64,000 nucleotides of DNA from Paludibacteraceae bacterium (GCA_024399955.1 JAKSNH010000002.1:62001-126000); one strand, 5' to 3'. Shown: positions 10,272 through 20,324, counted from the first letter of the stretch. Notes: generated from the letters alone by a model not told the origin. A program made the numbers and translations.

Positions 10272-10541
10272 ATGGCAAAAGAATGTATGAAAGCCCGTGA
10301 GGTTAAACGTGCAGCTTTGGTAGCTAAATACGCTGCTAAACGTGCTCAACTCCTCAAGGATGGTGACTATGAAGGTCTCCAAGCTCTTCCAAAGAACGCC
10401 AGTCCGGTTCGTTTGCACAACCGTTGCAAAATCACCGGTCGTCCGAAAGGTTACATGCGTGCTTTCGGCTTGAGTCGTATTCAATTCCGTGAGATGGCCT
10501 CCAAAGGCTTAATCCCAGGTGTGAAGAAAGCTAGCTGGTAA
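10272..10541 (+). CDS. rpsN: Ribosomal protein S14, zinc-free form
   Basis: The 89-aa protein starts [20 protein letters not shown] and ends [11 protein letters not shown]. It lacks the CxxC...CxxC zinc knuckle of the short S14 type and has the longer, zinc-independent form. S14 sits in the 30S head beside S3 and S10. The family block [20 protein letters not shown] is present. Confidence 0.97.
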   Translation: MAKECMKAREVKRAALVAKYAAKRAQLLKDGDYEGLQALPKNASPVRLHNRCKITGRPKGYMRAFGLSRIQFREMASKGLIPGVKKASW

Positions 10542-10611
10542 GAAGGGTTTAATTAACTTAATTATTAAATAATGTCAGGACAGCCCTGATAATTTTAAAA
10601 ACAACAAAACA

Positions 10612-11007
10612 ATGACAGATCCAATCGCAGATTATCTCACTCGTTTGAGAAATGCAATCAAAGCCGGCCACCGCGTAGTGGAAGTGCCCGCTTCGAATCT
10701 GAAGAAAGAGATCACACGTATCTTGTTTGAGAAAGGTTATATCCTTTCCTACAAGTTCGTGGAAGATGGTCCTCAAGGCACCATTAAGGTGGCCCTGAAG
10801 TATGATCCGGTTAACAAAGTTAACGCCATCAAGAGTTTACAACGTGTTTCGACGCCCGGTTTGCGTCAATATGTAGGTTATCGTGAGATGCCTCGCGTAT
10901 TGAATGGTCTGGGTATCGCCATCCTCAGCACCTCCAAAGGTGTTATGACCAACAAAGAAGCTGCTGGTCTGAAATTAGGTGGCGAAGTATTATGCTATGT
11001 ATATTAA
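10612..11007 (+). CDS. rpsH: Ribosomal protein S8
   Basis: The 131-aa protein starts MTDPIADYLTRLRNAIKAGH and ends LGGEVLCYVY, both S8 hallmarks. S8 binds the central domain of 16S rRNA. In E. coli it represses the spc operon by binding an mRNA mimic of that site. The 70-nt gap upstream contains TCAGG-ACAG-CCCTGA (10574-10588), a small hairpin that might serve in a similar way; this is inference. Confidence 0.97.
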   Translation: MTDPIADYLTRLRNAIKAGHRVVEVPASNLKKEITRILFEKGYILSYKFVEDGPQGTIKVALKYDPVNKVNAIKSLQRVSTPGLRQYVGYREMPRVLNGLGIAILSTSKGVMTNKEAAGLKLGGEVLCYVY

Positions 11008-11023
11008 TTAAGGAGGATTAGTT

Positions 11024-11584
11024 ATGTCAAGAATTGGAAAATTACCCATCGCTATTCCTGCCGGCGTTACCGTAGCAGTTAGCTCAGACAATGTAGTGAC
11101 CGTGAAAGGTCCTAAGGGAGAACTCTCCCAGAAGGTTGATCCGTCGATCACCGTTACCGTAGAAGGCAATGTATGCACCGTTACTCGTCCTAATGATGAG
11201 AAACAAACTCGTGCTAACCATGGTCTCTATCGTGCTCTTATCAATAATATGGTTTATGGCGTAAGTGAAGGTTACAAAGCTACCCTGCAACTGCACGGTG
11301 TAGGTTACCGTGTTGAGATGGCTCAAACCCCCAACACTCTGAACTTCACCCTTGGTTATACGCACCCTATCTACATGCAACTTCCTAAAGAAGTGAAGGT
11401 AGAGACTAAGACGGAGCGTAACCAAGATCCGTTGATTATGCTGGAATGCGCAGACAAACAATTGATTGGTCAAATTTGCGCTAAGATTCGTACGTTCCGC
11501 AAACCCGAACCTTATAAAGGTAAAGGTATTCTCTTCTTGGGTGAAGTGGTTCGTCGTAAGGCTGGTAAATCGGCTGCTAAATAA
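11024..11584 (+). CDS. rplF: Ribosomal protein L6
   Basis: This 186-aa protein begins [17 protein letters not shown] and carries the C-terminal block [15 protein letters not shown]6 lies near the sarcin-ricin loop and the EF-G site. AAGGAGG precedes the start by a few bases, a clear Shine-Dalgarno sequence. Confidence 0.97.
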   Translation: MSRIGKLPIAIPAGVTVAVSSDNVVTVKGPKGELSQKVDPSITVTVEGNVCTVTRPNDEKQTRANHGLYRALINNMVYGVSEGYKATLQLHGVGYRVEMAQTPNTLNFTLGYTHPIYMQLPKEVKVETKTERNQDPLIMLECADKQLIGQICAKIRTFRKPEPYKGKGILFLGEVVRRKAGKSAAK

Positions 11585-11601
11585 TAGAAAGGAATAAAGT
11601 T

Positions 11602-11946
11602 ATGGATAAGAAAATTGCAAGAAGAGCTAAGATTAAAGCTTCCATTCGTACCAAAATTGCTGGTACCGCAGAGCAACCTCGTCTGACTGTATTCCGTTCG
11701 AACTGCCAGATTTATGCTCAAGTAATTGATGATGTCAAAGGTGTTACTTTGGCAAGCGCATCGTCGCTGAACATCAAAGATAAAATGACTAAGACCGAGA
11801 AGGCAAAGAAGGTCGGTGCTGCTATCGCTGAGGCTGCTAAAGCTGCAGGCATTGAAAAAGTGGTATTTGATCGTAATGGCTATCTCTATCATGGTCGCGT
11901 ACAAACATTAGCTGACGCAGCTCGTGAGGCTGGTCTTAAATTCTAA
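11602..11946 (+). CDS. rplR: Ribosomal protein L18
   Basis: The 114-aa protein contains [19 protein letters not shown] and the C-terminal [20 protein letters not shown], both diagnostic for L18. It binds 5S rRNA together with L5. The gene ends 16 nt before rpsE. Confidence 0.97.
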   Translation: MDKKIARRAKIKASIRTKIAGTAEQPRLTVFRSNCQIYAQVIDDVKGVTLASASSLNIKDKMTKTEKAKKVGAAIAEAAKAAGIEKVVFDRNGYLYHGRVQTLADAAREAGLKF

Positions 11947-11962
11947 AACAAGGAGACTGTAT

Positions 11963-12469
11963 ATGAATCGAGTAAAATCAACACAAGACATTGAGCTCAA
12001 GGAGCGCCTTGTCGCAGTAAACCGCGTAACTAAAGTTACGAAGGGTGGTCGTACTATGACTTTTGCAGCCATCGTTGTTGTAGGAAATGAGAATGGTATC
12101 GTAGGTTGGGGCCTGGGTAAAGCCGGTGAGGTTCAGGCTGCTATCCAAAAGGGTACTGAGTCTGCTAAGAAAAACTTGATCCAAGTGCCCGTACTGAAGG
12201 GAACTGTTCCTCATGAGCAGTACGCTAAATTCGGTGGCGCTCGCGTTTATCTCCAACCCGCAACTCACGGTACTGGAGTAAAGGCCGGTGGTGCTATGCG
12301 TGCCGTTCTGGAGAGTGCAGGTGTAACGGATATCCTGGCTAAGGCTAAGGGTAGCTCCAACCCTCACAACTTGGTAAAAGCTACCATCCTCGCTCTCAGC
12401 GAGATGCGTGATGCTCGTCAAGTAGCTCAAAACCGTGGCGTAAGCCTCGATGTAGTGTTTAACGGTTAA
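11963..12469 (+). CDS. rpsE: Ribosomal protein S5
   Basis: The start at [20 protein letters not shown] gives 168 aa, preceded by AAGGAGA. A longer frame from 11924 overlaps rplR and adds non-family residues. The double-stranded RNA-binding fold is seen in [20 protein letters not shown] and [11 protein letters not shown]5 takes part in mRNA entry and decoding fidelity; changes in the GGRTM loop region give spectinomycin resistance in other bacteria. Confidence 0.97.
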   Translation: MNRVKSTQDIELKERLVAVNRVTKVTKGGRTMTFAAIVVVGNENGIVGWGLGKAGEVQAAIQKGTESAKKNLIQVPVLKGTVPHEQYAKFGGARVYLQPATHGTGVKAGGAMRAVLESAGVTDILAKAKGSSNPHNLVKATILALSEMRDARQVAQNRGVSLDVVFNG

Positions 12470-12482
12470 ATTTCATTGAACT

Positions 12483-12659
12483 ATGGCTAAGATTAAAATT
12501 CAACAAGTTCGTAGCACTATCAAATGCACGAAGAATCAGAAACTGACCATGCAAGCCCTTGGCTTGAAGAAAATGAATCAAGTCGTTGAGCACGAAGCTA
12601 CTCCTGCTATTGTAGGTATGGTAGAGCATGTAAAACACTTGGTAAAAGTTATTGACTAA
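12483..12659 (+). CDS. rpmD: Ribosomal protein L30
   Basis: This is a 58-codon frame from ATG at 12483 to TAA at 12657-12659. It reads MAKIKIQQVRSTIKCTKNQK and then LGLKKMNQVVEHEATPAIVG, the pattern of bacterial L30. It lies between rpsE (13 nt) and rplO (18 nt), its normal place in the spc operon. L30 binds domain II of 23S rRNA near the 5S region. Confidence 0.96.
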   Translation: MAKIKIQQVRSTIKCTKNQKLTMQALGLKKMNQVVEHEATPAIVGMVEHVKHLVKVID

Positions 12660-12677
12660 TTAAATTACTGAAGCATT

Positions 12678-13124
12678 ATGGAATTACATAATTTAACTCC
12701 GGCTGCAGGTTCAGTAAAGACCTCGAAACGAATCGGTCGTGGTGCCGGTTCGGGTTTGGGTGGAACCTCTACCCGTGGCGCTAAAGGTGCACAATCACGT
12801 TCGGGCTACTCCAAGAAGATTGGTTTCGAAGGTGGTCAGATGCCTATGCAACGTCGTTTGCCGAAATTTGGATTTAAGAACATCAATCGCGTAGAATACA
12901 AGGCTATTAACTTGAATATTCTGCAACAATTGGCTGAAACAAAGAAACTTGAAGTGATCGGTTTACCCGAACTCTTTGAGGCAGGCTTTATCAACAAATC
13001 CATGCTCGTAAAAATCCTCGGTACCGGTACATTGACAGCTAAGTTGACGGTTAAGGCTAACGCTTTCTCGAAGAGCGCAGAAGCTGCTATCATAGCTGCC
13101 GGTGGTTCGGTTGAAAGAATCTAA
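12678..13124 (+). CDS. rplO: Ribosomal protein L15
   Basis: The 148-aa protein starts MELHNLTPAAGSVKTSKRIG and has the Gly/Arg-rich N-terminal arm GRGAGSGLGGTSTRGAKGAQ and the block GFEGGQMPMQRRLPKFGF. L15 is a late-assembly 50S protein. It is 12 nt upstream of secY. Confidence 0.97.
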   Translation: MELHNLTPAAGSVKTSKRIGRGAGSGLGGTSTRGAKGAQSRSGYSKKIGFEGGQMPMQRRLPKFGFKNINRVEYKAINLNILQQLAETKKLEVIGLPELFEAGFINKSMLVKILGTGTLTAKLTVKANAFSKSAEAAIIAAGGSVERI

Positions 13125-13136
13125 TAAACAACGATT

Positions 13137-14477
13137 ATGCGTAAATTAATTGAAACAATCCAAAATATCTGGAAGATTGAAGATCTTCGTAATCGACTGC
13201 TGACCACATTATTATTTGTACTCATCTATCGTTTCGGTTCTTTTATCGTTCTTCCCGGTATTGACCCAACAGCCCTGACTGCCCTTAAGGGACAAACAGC
13301 CGGTGGTTTGATGGCTCTTCTGGATATGTTCTCCGGTGGTGCATTCTCCAATGCATCTGTTTTCGCTCTGGGTATTATGCCCTACATCTCTGCCAGTATC
13401 GTAGTGCAATTGCTTACAATTGCCGTTCCTTACTTCCAGAAGATGCAAAAAGAGGGAGAATCAGGCCGTCAGAAGATGAACCAGATTACTCGCTATCTAA
13501 CCGTTGCTATCCTGTTGTTCCAAGGCCCGAGTTACTTGGTTAACTTAAGTGTCCAAATGGCTCAAGCCGGACAATCATTGCCTATTGGTATGAACTGGTT
13601 CACCATCTCATCGACCATTATCCTGTGCGCAGGTTCCATGTTCGTGATGTGGTTGGGTGAGCGTATTACTGACCGTGGCGTAGGAAATGGTATTTCCTTC
13701 ATCATCTTGATTGGTATTATTGCTCGTTTCCCCGCTGCACTGGTTCAAGAGTTCTCGTCGCGTTTGAACGAAGTAGGTGGTTTGATGATGTTCGCCATCG
13801 AGATAATCATCATGATTCTCGTCTTCGCGTTCGCTATCCTATTGGTACAAGGTACACGTAAGATTCCTGTACAATACGCTAAGCGTGTGATGGGTAATAA
13901 ACAATATGGTGGAGTGCGTCAATACATCCCATTGAAAGTGAATGCTGCCAATGTGATGCCTATTATCTTTGCACAAGCTATCATGTTCATTCCTATCGCA
14001 CTTGCCGGTTTCCGTGCAGACGGATCAAGTTGGTGGGTACGTACCTTTATGGACAATAACTCATTTGGATATAATGTTGTATTTGCTATACTCATTATTG
14101 CCTTCACCTATTTCTACACCGCTATTATCATCAATCCTGTTCAGATGGCAGAAAACCTGAAGCTGAACAATGGATTCATCCCCGGTGTTAAACCAGGTAA
14201 GAAGACCGCTGAGTATATAGATACTATTATGTCCCGTATTACCTTACCCGGATCAATTCTGTTGGCTATCATCGCTGTTCTGCCTGCTTTTGCACGTCTG
14301 TTTGGCGTATCCATGAGCTTTGCGCAGTTCTTCGGTGGAACATCATTATTGATTATGGTAGGTGTAATCTTGGATACATTGCAACAAATCGAGTCACATC
14401 TGTTGATGCGTCACTATGACGGCTTCTTTGAGGGCGGCATGCGCATCAAGGGTCGCTCGGGGGCTATGGCTTATTAA
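13137..14477 (+). CDS. secY: Protein translocase subunit SecY
   Basis: The 446-aa inner-membrane channel protein has about ten hydrophobic segments. The first is LLTTLLFVLIYRFGSFIVLP, followed by the plug-region segment MALLDMFSGGAFSNASVFAL. Later loops include GERITDRGVGNGISFIILIG and MAENLKLNNGFIPGVKPG. SecY forms the Sec pore with SecE and SecG. It lies in its usual place after rplO, and the map start comes 1 nt after its stop, so translation of the two is probably coupled. Confidence 0.98.
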   Translation: MRKLIETIQNIWKIEDLRNRLLTTLLFVLIYRFGSFIVLPGIDPTALTALKGQTAGGLMALLDMFSGGAFSNASVFALGIMPYISASIVVQLLTIAVPYFQKMQKEGESGRQKMNQITRYLTVAILLFQGPSYLVNLSVQMAQAGQSLPIGMNWFTISSTIILCAGSMFVMWLGERITDRGVGNGISFIILIGIIARFPAALVQEFSSRLNEVGGLMMFAIEIIIMILVFAFAILLVQGTRKIPVQYAKRVMGNKQYGGVRQYIPLKVNAANVMPIIFAQAIMFIPIALAGFRADGSSWWVRTFMDNNSFGYNVVFAILIIAFTYFYTAIIINPVQMAENLKLNNGFIPGVKPGKKTAEYIDTIMSRITLPGSILLAIIAVLPAFARLFGVSMSFAQFFGGTSLLIMVGVILDTLQQIESHLLMRHYDGFFEGGMRIKGRSGAMAY

Positions 14478-14478
14478 T

Positions 14479-15264
14479 ATGATCTATCTAAAGACAGACG
14501 AAGAAGTCGAGCTCTTACGCAAAAGTAATCAACTCTTGGGCATGGCTTATGGCGAAGTAGCCAAAGCCATTGTCCCGGGGGTGACTACAGCCGAATTAGA
14601 TAAGATAGCGCATGATTTTATTTGTGCTCATGGAGGTGTTCCTTCCTGCTTAGGTTACGAAGGTTATCCTGCTACCTTATGTACATCGGTTAATTGTGAG
14701 GTTGTTCATGGTATTCCATCCAAGGATGTAGTGCTGCAAGATGGCGATATTGTATCGGTTGATGGTTGTGTCTTGTTGAACGGTTTTCATGCTGATTCGG
14801 CTTACACTTTTCCTGTGGGAAACGTCAGCGACGATGTGATGCGTCTATTAAAGACTACTAAGGAGTGCCTCTATTTAGGCATTGAGCAAGCCGTAACGGG
14901 TCATCGTTTAGGTGACATCGGTTACGCCATCCAGAACCATGCTGAGCGAGCAGGTTATTCTGTTTGCCGCGAATATGTAGGTCATGGGATAGGTCGTGCG
15001 ATGCACGAGGATCCGGAGGTCTGCAATTACGGTCGCCGTGGTAATGGTATAGTGCTCAAGTCCGGAATGACATTGGCCATTGAGCCGATGATATTGATGG
15101 GGCGCAAGAATGTCGTTTTGGAGGAAGACGGTTGGACAGCCCGCACGGCGGATCGCAAACCGGCAGCACATTATGAATTATCAGTATGTGTGCGCAATGG
15201 GAAAGCAGATATATTATCTACGTTCGACTATATTCAACAAGTATTAAAAGATAGATTTATTTAA
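14479..15264 (+). CDS. map: Methionine aminopeptidase, type I
   Basis: Starting at MIYLKTDEEVELLRKSNQLL gives 261 aa; an upstream in-frame ATG lies within secY and is rejected. The metal ligands of the pita-bread fold are visible: Asp in VDGCVLLNGFHADSAYTF (two), His in EYVGHGIGRAMHE, Glu in LAIEPM and Glu in HYELSV. It removes the initiator methionine from new proteins. The position between secY and infA, with no adk, is the Bacteroidota arrangement. Confidence 0.97.
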   Translation: MIYLKTDEEVELLRKSNQLLGMAYGEVAKAIVPGVTTAELDKIAHDFICAHGGVPSCLGYEGYPATLCTSVNCEVVHGIPSKDVVLQDGDIVSVDGCVLLNGFHADSAYTFPVGNVSDDVMRLLKTTKECLYLGIEQAVTGHRLGDIGYAIQNHAERAGYSVCREYVGHGIGRAMHEDPEVCNYGRRGNGIVLKSGMTLAIEPMILMGRKNVVLEEDGWTARTADRKPAAHYELSVCVRNGKADILSTFDYIQQVLKDRFI

Positions 15265-15267
15265 GTT

Positions 15268-15486
15268 ATGGCAAAACAAGATGCAATTGAAGTAGATGGC
15301 ACCATTACGGAGGCTTTATCCAACGCAATGTTCCATGTACAATTAGAGAATGGTCATGTGATTCTGGCAAGTATTTCCGGTAAGATGCGTATGCACTATA
15401 TTCGTATTCTGCCCGGAGATAGAGTAAAAGTTGAAATGAGTCCGTATGACCTGACTCGTGGAAGAATATCGTTCAGATATAAATAA
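15268..15486 (+). CDS. infA: Translation initiation factor IF-1
   Basis: The 72-aa OB-fold protein reads [20 protein letters not shown] and includes [20 protein letters not shown]. It occupies the A site during initiation with IF-2 and IF-3. It starts 3 nt after map. Confidence 0.98.
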   Translation: MAKQDAIEVDGTITEALSNAMFHVQLENGHVILASISGKMRMHYIRILPGDRVKVEMSPYDLTRGRISFRYK

Positions 15487-15508
15487 AATCATTAAACTCT
15501 TTACAATC

Positions 15509-15625
15509 ATGAAGGTAAGAGCAAGTATCAAGAAGCGCAATGCGGATTGCAAGATTGTGCGCCGCAAAGGTAAGCTTTATGTTATTAACAAAAAAGAACC
15601 TAAAATGAAGATGCGTCAGGGATAA
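15509..15625 (+). CDS. rpmJ: Ribosomal protein L36, zinc-free form
   Basis: A 38-codon frame from ATG at 15509 to TAA at 15623-15625 reads [20 protein letters not shown] and then [18 protein letters not shown]. Only one cysteine remains, so the zinc site (three Cys and one His in the C+ form) is absent. This is the zinc-independent type of L36, in keeping with the zinc-free S14 upstream. It lies in its usual position between infA and rpsM. Confidence 0.95.
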   Translation: MKVRASIKKRNADCKIVRRKGKLYVINKKEPKMKMRQG

Positions 15626-15674
15626 GGCATTTTCGGATTAGTAAGTTTAAACAATTATCCCAAAGTAAAAAATT

Positions 15675-16055
15675 ATGGCTATAAGAATTGTCGGTGTAGA
15701 TCTGCCGCAAAACAAGTGCGGAGAAGTCGGATTGACTTACATCTACGGATTAGGTCGTTCAAGCGCAAAGAAGATCCTGGCTGAAGCAGGCGTAGACCCA
15801 AGCATTAAAGTGCAGGATTGGACGGATGACCAAGCAGCTAAGATTCGTGAGATCATCGGTGCTAAGTACAAAGTAGAAGGTGATCTTCGTTCAGAAACCC
15901 AATTAAACATCAAGCGTTTGATGGATATCGGTTGCTACCGTGGTGTCCGTCATCGTATTGGTTTACCTGTTCGTGGTCAGTCCACCAAGAACAACGCTCG
16001 TACGCGTAAAGGTAAGAAGAAAACTGTTGCCAACAAGAAGAAAGCAACGAAGTAA
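15675..16055 (+). CDS. rpsM: Ribosomal protein S13
   Basis: The 126-aa protein starts [20 protein letters not shown] and contains [14 protein letters not shown] and the C-terminal basic arm [21 protein letters not shown]13 makes intersubunit bridges with L5 and 23S rRNA and touches the P-site tRNA through its tail. Confidence 0.97.
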   Translation: MAIRIVGVDLPQNKCGEVGLTYIYGLGRSSAKKILAEAGVDPSIKVQDWTDDQAAKIREIIGAKYKVEGDLRSETQLNIKRLMDIGCYRGVRHRIGLPVRGQSTKNNARTRKGKKKTVANKKKATK

Positions 16056-16079
16056 TTAACCCACTAAAATCAAACAATT

Positions 16080-16469
16080 ATGGCAAAGAAAACTGTTGCA
16101 GCTAAGAAGCGCGTTGTAAAGATTGACGGTGTTGGTCAATTACACGTTATGTCTTCATTCAACAATGTTATTGTAACGATGGCAAATGCGGATGGTCAAG
16201 TTATTAGTTGGTCTTCAGCTGGTAAGATGGGCTTCCGTGGTTCAAAAAAGAACACTCCGTATGCAGCTCAGATGGCTGCTACCGATTGTGGTAAAGTGGC
16301 TTTTGACCTTGGTTTGAGAAAGGTTAAGGCTTATGTTAAGGGTCCCGGTCAAGGTCGTGAGAGCGCAATCCGCGCCTGCGTTGCTGCCGGAATCGAAGTT
16401 ACTGAGATTATTGACGTAACTCCAATGCCACATAACGGATGCCGTCCTCCCAAACGTCGTCGTGTATAA
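16080..16469 (+). CDS. rpsK: Ribosomal protein S11
   Basis: The 129-aa protein includes [20 protein letters not shown] and ends [18 protein letters not shown], the S11 signature. It lines the platform of the 30S subunit and the mRNA exit channel. Confidence 0.98.
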   Translation: MAKKTVAAKKRVVKIDGVGQLHVMSSFNNVIVTMANADGQVISWSSAGKMGFRGSKKNTPYAAQMAATDCGKVAFDLGLRKVKAYVKGPGQGRESAIRACVAAGIEVTEIIDVTPMPHNGCRPPKRRRV

Positions 16470-16503
16470 TAAACATTATTCAAAAATCAAAAAATAAACA
16501 ATT

Positions 16504-17109
16504 ATGGCAAGATATACTGGACCCAAATCGCGTATTGCACGCCGTTTCGGTGAACCTATCTTCGGTCCGGATAAAGTGCTGGATAAGCGCAACTACGCAC
16601 CCGGACAACACGGCGTTAACCGTCGTAAAAAGAATTCTGAGTACGGTACTCAGCTCGCTGAGAAGCAGAAAGCTAAATATACCTATGGTGTATTAGAGCG
16701 TCAGTTCCGTCTCTTGTTTGCTCAAGCAAGTCGTCAAAAGGGTATTACCGGTGAGATTCTGATTCAATTACTGGAGTCTCGTCTGGACAATATCGTTTAT
16801 CGTCTTGGTATTGCTCCTACTCGCGCCGCTGCTCGTCAGATGGTTAGCCACCGTCATATTACGGTAGATGGTAAGGTTGTGAATATCCCTTCTTTCCAAG
16901 TTAAACCCGGTATGATTGTAGCTGTTCGCGAGAAAGCTAAATCATTAGAAGTAATTGCTGCCTCTTTGGAAGGCTTCAACCACACCAAGTATAGTTGGTT
17001 AGAGTGGGACGAAGCTCAAAAAGCAGGTAAGTATCTGAATGTTCCTGCTCGTGAAGAGATTCCTGAGAACATTAAGGAGCAGTTAATCGTTGAGTTGTAT
17101 AGTAAATAA
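16504..17109 (+). CDS. rpsD: Ribosomal protein S4
   Basis: The 201-aa protein has the S4 domain in [20 protein letters not shown] and [20 protein letters not shown], after an N-terminal region [19 protein letters not shown]. It lacks the zinc-binding cysteines found in some S4 proteins. S4 initiates assembly of the 30S body and in enterobacteria represses the alpha operon. It is 14 nt before rpoA. Confidence 0.98.
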   Translation: MARYTGPKSRIARRFGEPIFGPDKVLDKRNYAPGQHGVNRRKKNSEYGTQLAEKQKAKYTYGVLERQFRLLFAQASRQKGITGEILIQLLESRLDNIVYRLGIAPTRAAARQMVSHRHITVDGKVVNIPSFQVKPGMIVAVREKAKSLEVIAASLEGFNHTKYSWLEWDEAQKAGKYLNVPAREEIPENIKEQLIVELYSK

Positions 17110-17123
17110 AAAATAAGAAATTC

Positions 17124-18119
17124 ATGGCAATATTAAATTTTATTAAACCTGACAAGGTGATCATGTTGGAGTCGAGCAATACTCAAGGAACATTTGAATT
17201 CCGTCCGCTCGAGCCGGGTTATGGTATCACAGTAGGTAATGCTATCCGTCGCGTGCTGTTGAGCTCGTTGGAGGGTTATGCTATCTGCTCAATCAAGATT
17301 AATGGTATTGATCATGAATTTGCTACTATCCCCGGTGTCATCACAGATGTTACCAATTTGATTCTTAATCTCAAACAAGTTCGTTTGATGCGTAAGGAAG
17401 GTATTGAGGAAGAAACCGAAACAGTTACGCTTCGCGTTAGAAAGACTCAGGCTTTCTTGGCCAAGAACTTAGGCGCTGCTTTGCAGAACTTTGAGGTATT
17501 GAACCCCGAGCTCTTGCTGGCAGAGATGGATATCACTGCTGATTTTGAGATTACGTTGACCATCAATAAGGGTCGCGGATATGTACCTGCAGACGAGAAT
17601 CGTAAGGCTAATGATCCTATTGGCGTATTGGCTATTGATTCTATCTACACGCCTATCCGTAACGTCAAGTTCTCGGTTGAGCCGTTCCGCGTAGAACAGC
17701 GTACGGACTATGAGAAACTGACCTTAGACATCGTAACAGATGGCTCCATCACACCGAAGGACGCTTTGAAAGAAGCTGCTAAGATTTTGATCTATCACTT
17801 CATGCTGTTCAGCGATGAGCGCATCATATTGGAGGAAGAGACGACCAAGAGAAATGACTCTTTGGACGAGGAGAGCCTTCGTATGCGTCAGTTGCTCAAT
17901 CAGCGTCTTCAAGACATGGACCTCAGTGTTCGTGCACTTAACTGCTTGAAGGCTGCCGAAGTGGATACCTTAGGTGCATTGGTTAAATACCACCGTGCTG
18001 ACCTGTTGAAGTTCCGTAACTTCGGTAAGAAATCTCTGACCGAGTTGGATGAACTGTTGGAGCGCAATGGTTTAGCCTTTGGCATGGATATTAGCAGATA
18101 CAGACTTGATGAATTATAA
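17124..18119 (+). CDS. rpoA: RNA polymerase alpha subunit
   Basis: The 331-aa protein has the N-terminal dimerisation domain ([20 protein letters not shown], then [17 protein letters not shown]) and the C-terminal DNA-contacting domain ([19 protein letters not shown], then [16 protein letters not shown]). It assembles the polymerase core and contacts activators and UP elements. It lies between rpsD and rplQ, its standard position. Confidence 0.98.
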   Translation: MAILNFIKPDKVIMLESSNTQGTFEFRPLEPGYGITVGNAIRRVLLSSLEGYAICSIKINGIDHEFATIPGVITDVTNLILNLKQVRLMRKEGIEEETETVTLRVRKTQAFLAKNLGAALQNFEVLNPELLLAEMDITADFEITLTINKGRGYVPADENRKANDPIGVLAIDSIYTPIRNVKFSVEPFRVEQRTDYEKLTLDIVTDGSITPKDALKEAAKILIYHFMLFSDERIILEEETTKRNDSLDEESLRMRQLLNQRLQDMDLSVRALNCLKAAEVDTLGALVKYHRADLLKFRNFGKKSLTELDELLERNGLAFGMDISRYRLDEL

Positions 18120-18168
18120 TCCAAGGGATATCCGTAATCGGATGTTCTAGTTAAAACTAAAACAAACA

Positions 18169-18642
18169 ATGAGACATAATAAGAAATTCAATCATCTTGG
18201 CCGTAAAGCAGCTCATCGTGGTGCTATGCTGTCCAATATGGCTTGTTCGCTGATTATGCACAAGCGTATTTCGACAACGTTGGCTAAGGCAAAGGCTCTT
18301 CGTATATACGTAGAACCTCTTCTGACTCGTGCAAAGGAAGACAATATGGCAAATCGCCGTCTTGTATTCTCTGAGTTGAAGCAAAAAGAAGTTGTAACCG
18401 AGTTATTCCAAAACGTAGCAGAGAAGATTGCTAACCGTCCCGGAGGTTACTGCCGTATCCTTCGTACGGGCTTCCGTTTGGGTGATGCTGCAGAGATGTG
18501 TATCATCGAGCTCGTTGATTACAATGAGAATATGCTGAAGGAAAAGAAAGCCGCTAAGAAGACGACTCGTCGTGCAGGTGCAAAGAAAGCAGCCGCTGAG
18601 GTTGTAGAAGCAGCTCCCGCCGAAGAGGCAAAGGCTGAATAA
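18169..18642 (+). CDS. rplQ: Ribosomal protein L17
   Basis: The 157-aa protein starts [20 protein letters not shown], as L17 does, and continues [20 protein letters not shown] and [20 protein letters not shown]. It is longer than the 115-130 aa of many bacteria because of an Ala/Glu/Lys-rich tail of about 35 residues. It is the last gene of the operon; a terminator follows. Confidence 0.97.
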   Translation: MRHNKKFNHLGRKAAHRGAMLSNMACSLIMHKRISTTLAKAKALRIYVEPLLTRAKEDNMANRRLVFSELKQKEVVTELFQNVAEKIANRPGGYCRILRTGFRLGDAAEMCIIELVDYNENMLKEKKAAKKTTRRAGAKKAAAEVVEAAPAEEAKAE

Positions 18643-18661
18643 TCCTTATCAGACATAAAGT

Positions 18662-18697
18662 AAAAGAGGGTATGCTATACAAGGCATGCCTTCTTTT
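18662..18697 (+). terminator. Terminator of the ribosomal operon
   Basis: The arms AAAAGAGGGTATGC and GCATGCCTTCTTTTA pair with one or two mismatches around an 8-nt loop and end in a T-rich run. It stands 19 nt after rplQ. Confidence 0.8.
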
Positions 18698-18699
18698 AT

Positions 18700-19083
18700 T
18701 GTGAGTCGAGGAGCACAACTCGCCGCTTGCGAAGTTGTTGCTCCGACGACGCGCGTCTAAAGTTCCGTAGCATCTCCGTAGCATGTAAGCCCCTACTAAG
18801 CCCCACCGGAAGCCCACAAAAAGCAAGGTTTTTGGCAGGTTTAGGCGGGGGGTACCTTAGCAGCATGTGATCCCGAAATGGTCGCGTCGTCGGAATTGCT
18901 AGTCCGTTATGGCTGATACCACTCTGTTAAATCAGCAGACGGCAAGAATTCCTCCTCTCCTCATCGATGCAAGCATCTCTTCGGGTATAAAGGATTGTAG
19001 ATGCTTACTTTTTGATTTTTGGATGATAAAAAACAAACTTTTTTCTGCCCCGCAAAATCTTAATAATAGTAAACTTTTGGGGG
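18700..19083. other. Gene-free stretch with inverted repeats
   Basis: I see no convincing gene here. There is a hairpin made by GGAGCACAACT (about 18711-18721) and AGTTGTTGCTCC (18733-18744). A second, wider inverted repeat pairs CCGACGACGCG (18743-18753) with CGCGTCGTCGG (18883-18893). CCGTAGCAT occurs twice (18765-18785). From about 18998 the sequence repeats parts of the element at 45367-45528 (GCTTACTTTTTGATTTTT, then TTTCTGCCCCGCAAAA). It may be a decayed insertion or an unrecognised RNA. Confidence 0.35.
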
Positions 19084-19956
19084 TTATTTCACTTTTTTGT
19101 CATCTAATACGATGGCATCTGCATTTTCCACTTCAAGAGCTCTCTTGTTATGGGCATTATCTGTCGAAATGATAGAATGTCCCAATTCTTTTTCTATGTT
19201 TTCTCTGGCAGAACGAGATATTTTTCCTCCTTCTTTGGCAATCTTTTTGCTCTCAGCGAACGTCTCTGGTTTACGGCTCTTAGAAATAGCAGTTGTAGAA
19301 ACTTCTGCCAACATATTTAGGACCAATTCCAAATTGGTCATATTGTCGCGCAAGTTCTCTTTCGTAAGCCCCTTAATATCTTTGTACTCGCGTACGCTCA
19401 ATCCACTCCAAGCGCGTGTCATCTCGTTGGTTAGAATAGCATATTCAGACTCTTGTTCTATGCCGCGTGCTTTCCATTCGTCCGTCAGTTCTTTACGCAT
19501 CTCAATGGTTTGCAATCGCTGGTTAATCCAACCTTCAGTATAGCCCTTAGCGCGATAGTAATCGGCACCTCGCAGAATAGCCTTCTCCGGATCTGCCATT
19601 TCTGTCAAGCGGTCGCTCCCTACTTGTGCTAACCACATCTTGAAAGGTTCTGCTTTCTTGGAAGGAATGGATTGGATTAGTCGCAAGGTATCTTTGGTAG
19701 TAAGGCAATCGGTAAGATACTTTTTTCCATCAGATGCTGTCAGTTTCAGTCCGTGACAATTCGTCACGACCTCGCTACCCTCTTTCGCAAGGCGTTGTTT
19801 TAATTTCCGCCAATATGCTCCAGGATCTTTTGAAGTTGATTCAGAGAGAATATTGCAGACATCTACTACTGAGAAATACCATTCTTCTTTCTCATTATCC
19901 CAATAAGTACGCACTTTCTGCGTTTCAAATAGTTTTATTGTTTCTTGTTGTGACAT
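19084..19956 (-). CDS. Bro-N / DinD-like phage antirepressor-type protein
   Basis: The 290-aa protein begins with a Bro-N-like domain: KVRTYWDNEKEEWYFSVVDV, then WRKLKQRL and, at about residues 66-95, LKLTASDGKKYLTDCLTTKD. The second half (YYRAKGYTEGWINQRL, then EWKARGIEQESEYAILTNEM) resembles chromosomal relatives of DNA-damage-inducible protein D. Such proteins are common in phages and in mobile islands; the molecular role of the chromosomal forms is poorly defined. It is a single gene on the minus strand at the edge of the accessory island. I am fairly sure of the family and unsure of the function. Confidence 0.7.
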   Translation of the reverse strand: MSQQETIKLFETQKVRTYWDNEKEEWYFSVVDVCNILSESTSKDPGAYWRKLKQRLAKEGSEVVTNCHGLKLTASDGKKYLTDCLTTKDTLRLIQSIPSKKAEPFKMWLAQVGSDRLTEMADPEKAILRGADYYRAKGYTEGWINQRLQTIEMRKELTDEWKARGIEQESEYAILTNEMTRAWSGLSVREYKDIKGLTKENLRDNMTNLELVLNMLAEVSTTAISKSRKPETFAESKKIAKEGGKISRSARENIEKELGHSIISTDNAHNKRALEVENADAIVLDDKKVK

Positions 19957-20041
19957 AGTTTGTTAGTTATTTCAAGAAGCCGTAGAGATAGACTTTCTTC
20001 AATTTGTCAGGCGATTTCATCGCGTTCTATCACTTCATTTT

Positions 20042-20314
20042 CTACCACAATCCCCAATGGTTCAAGGGGGATGGATAAGATAACCAGTGAAAGTCTGAAC
20101 CGCGTTTGGATAATCTGCGGAGCCGTCCCGCTTCGGCTTTTTGAATTGCTTTTTGCTCTTTTTTAGCAGCCGCCTTAGCATCAAAATCCTTTCGGTATTC
20201 CGCATTGGTATAGTAACGATAAACAATCCTACAAAAAGCATAAACCACATAGAGGGCAAAAAGAGCAGCCCCCAAGGCAACTATACCGAGTAATATGAGT
20301 AGAGTCATTTTCAT
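20042..20314 (-). CDS. Small membrane protein, unknown
   Basis: The 90-aa frame has one N-terminal membrane segment (LLILLGIVALGAALFALYVV, about residues 5-24) followed by a basic, Ala/Lys/Glu-rich cytoplasmic stretch (AAAKKEQKAIQKAEAGRLRR). No family is recognised. It lies 10 nt after the stop of the gene at 20325-20753 and is probably the last gene of a three-gene minus-strand unit. Confidence 0.45.
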   Translation of the reverse strand: MKMTLLILLGIVALGAALFALYVVYAFCRIVYRYYTNAEYRKDFDAKAAAKKEQKAIQKAEAGRLRRLSKRGSDFHWLSYPSPLNHWGLW

Positions 20315-20324
20315 GTTAAAAAAA

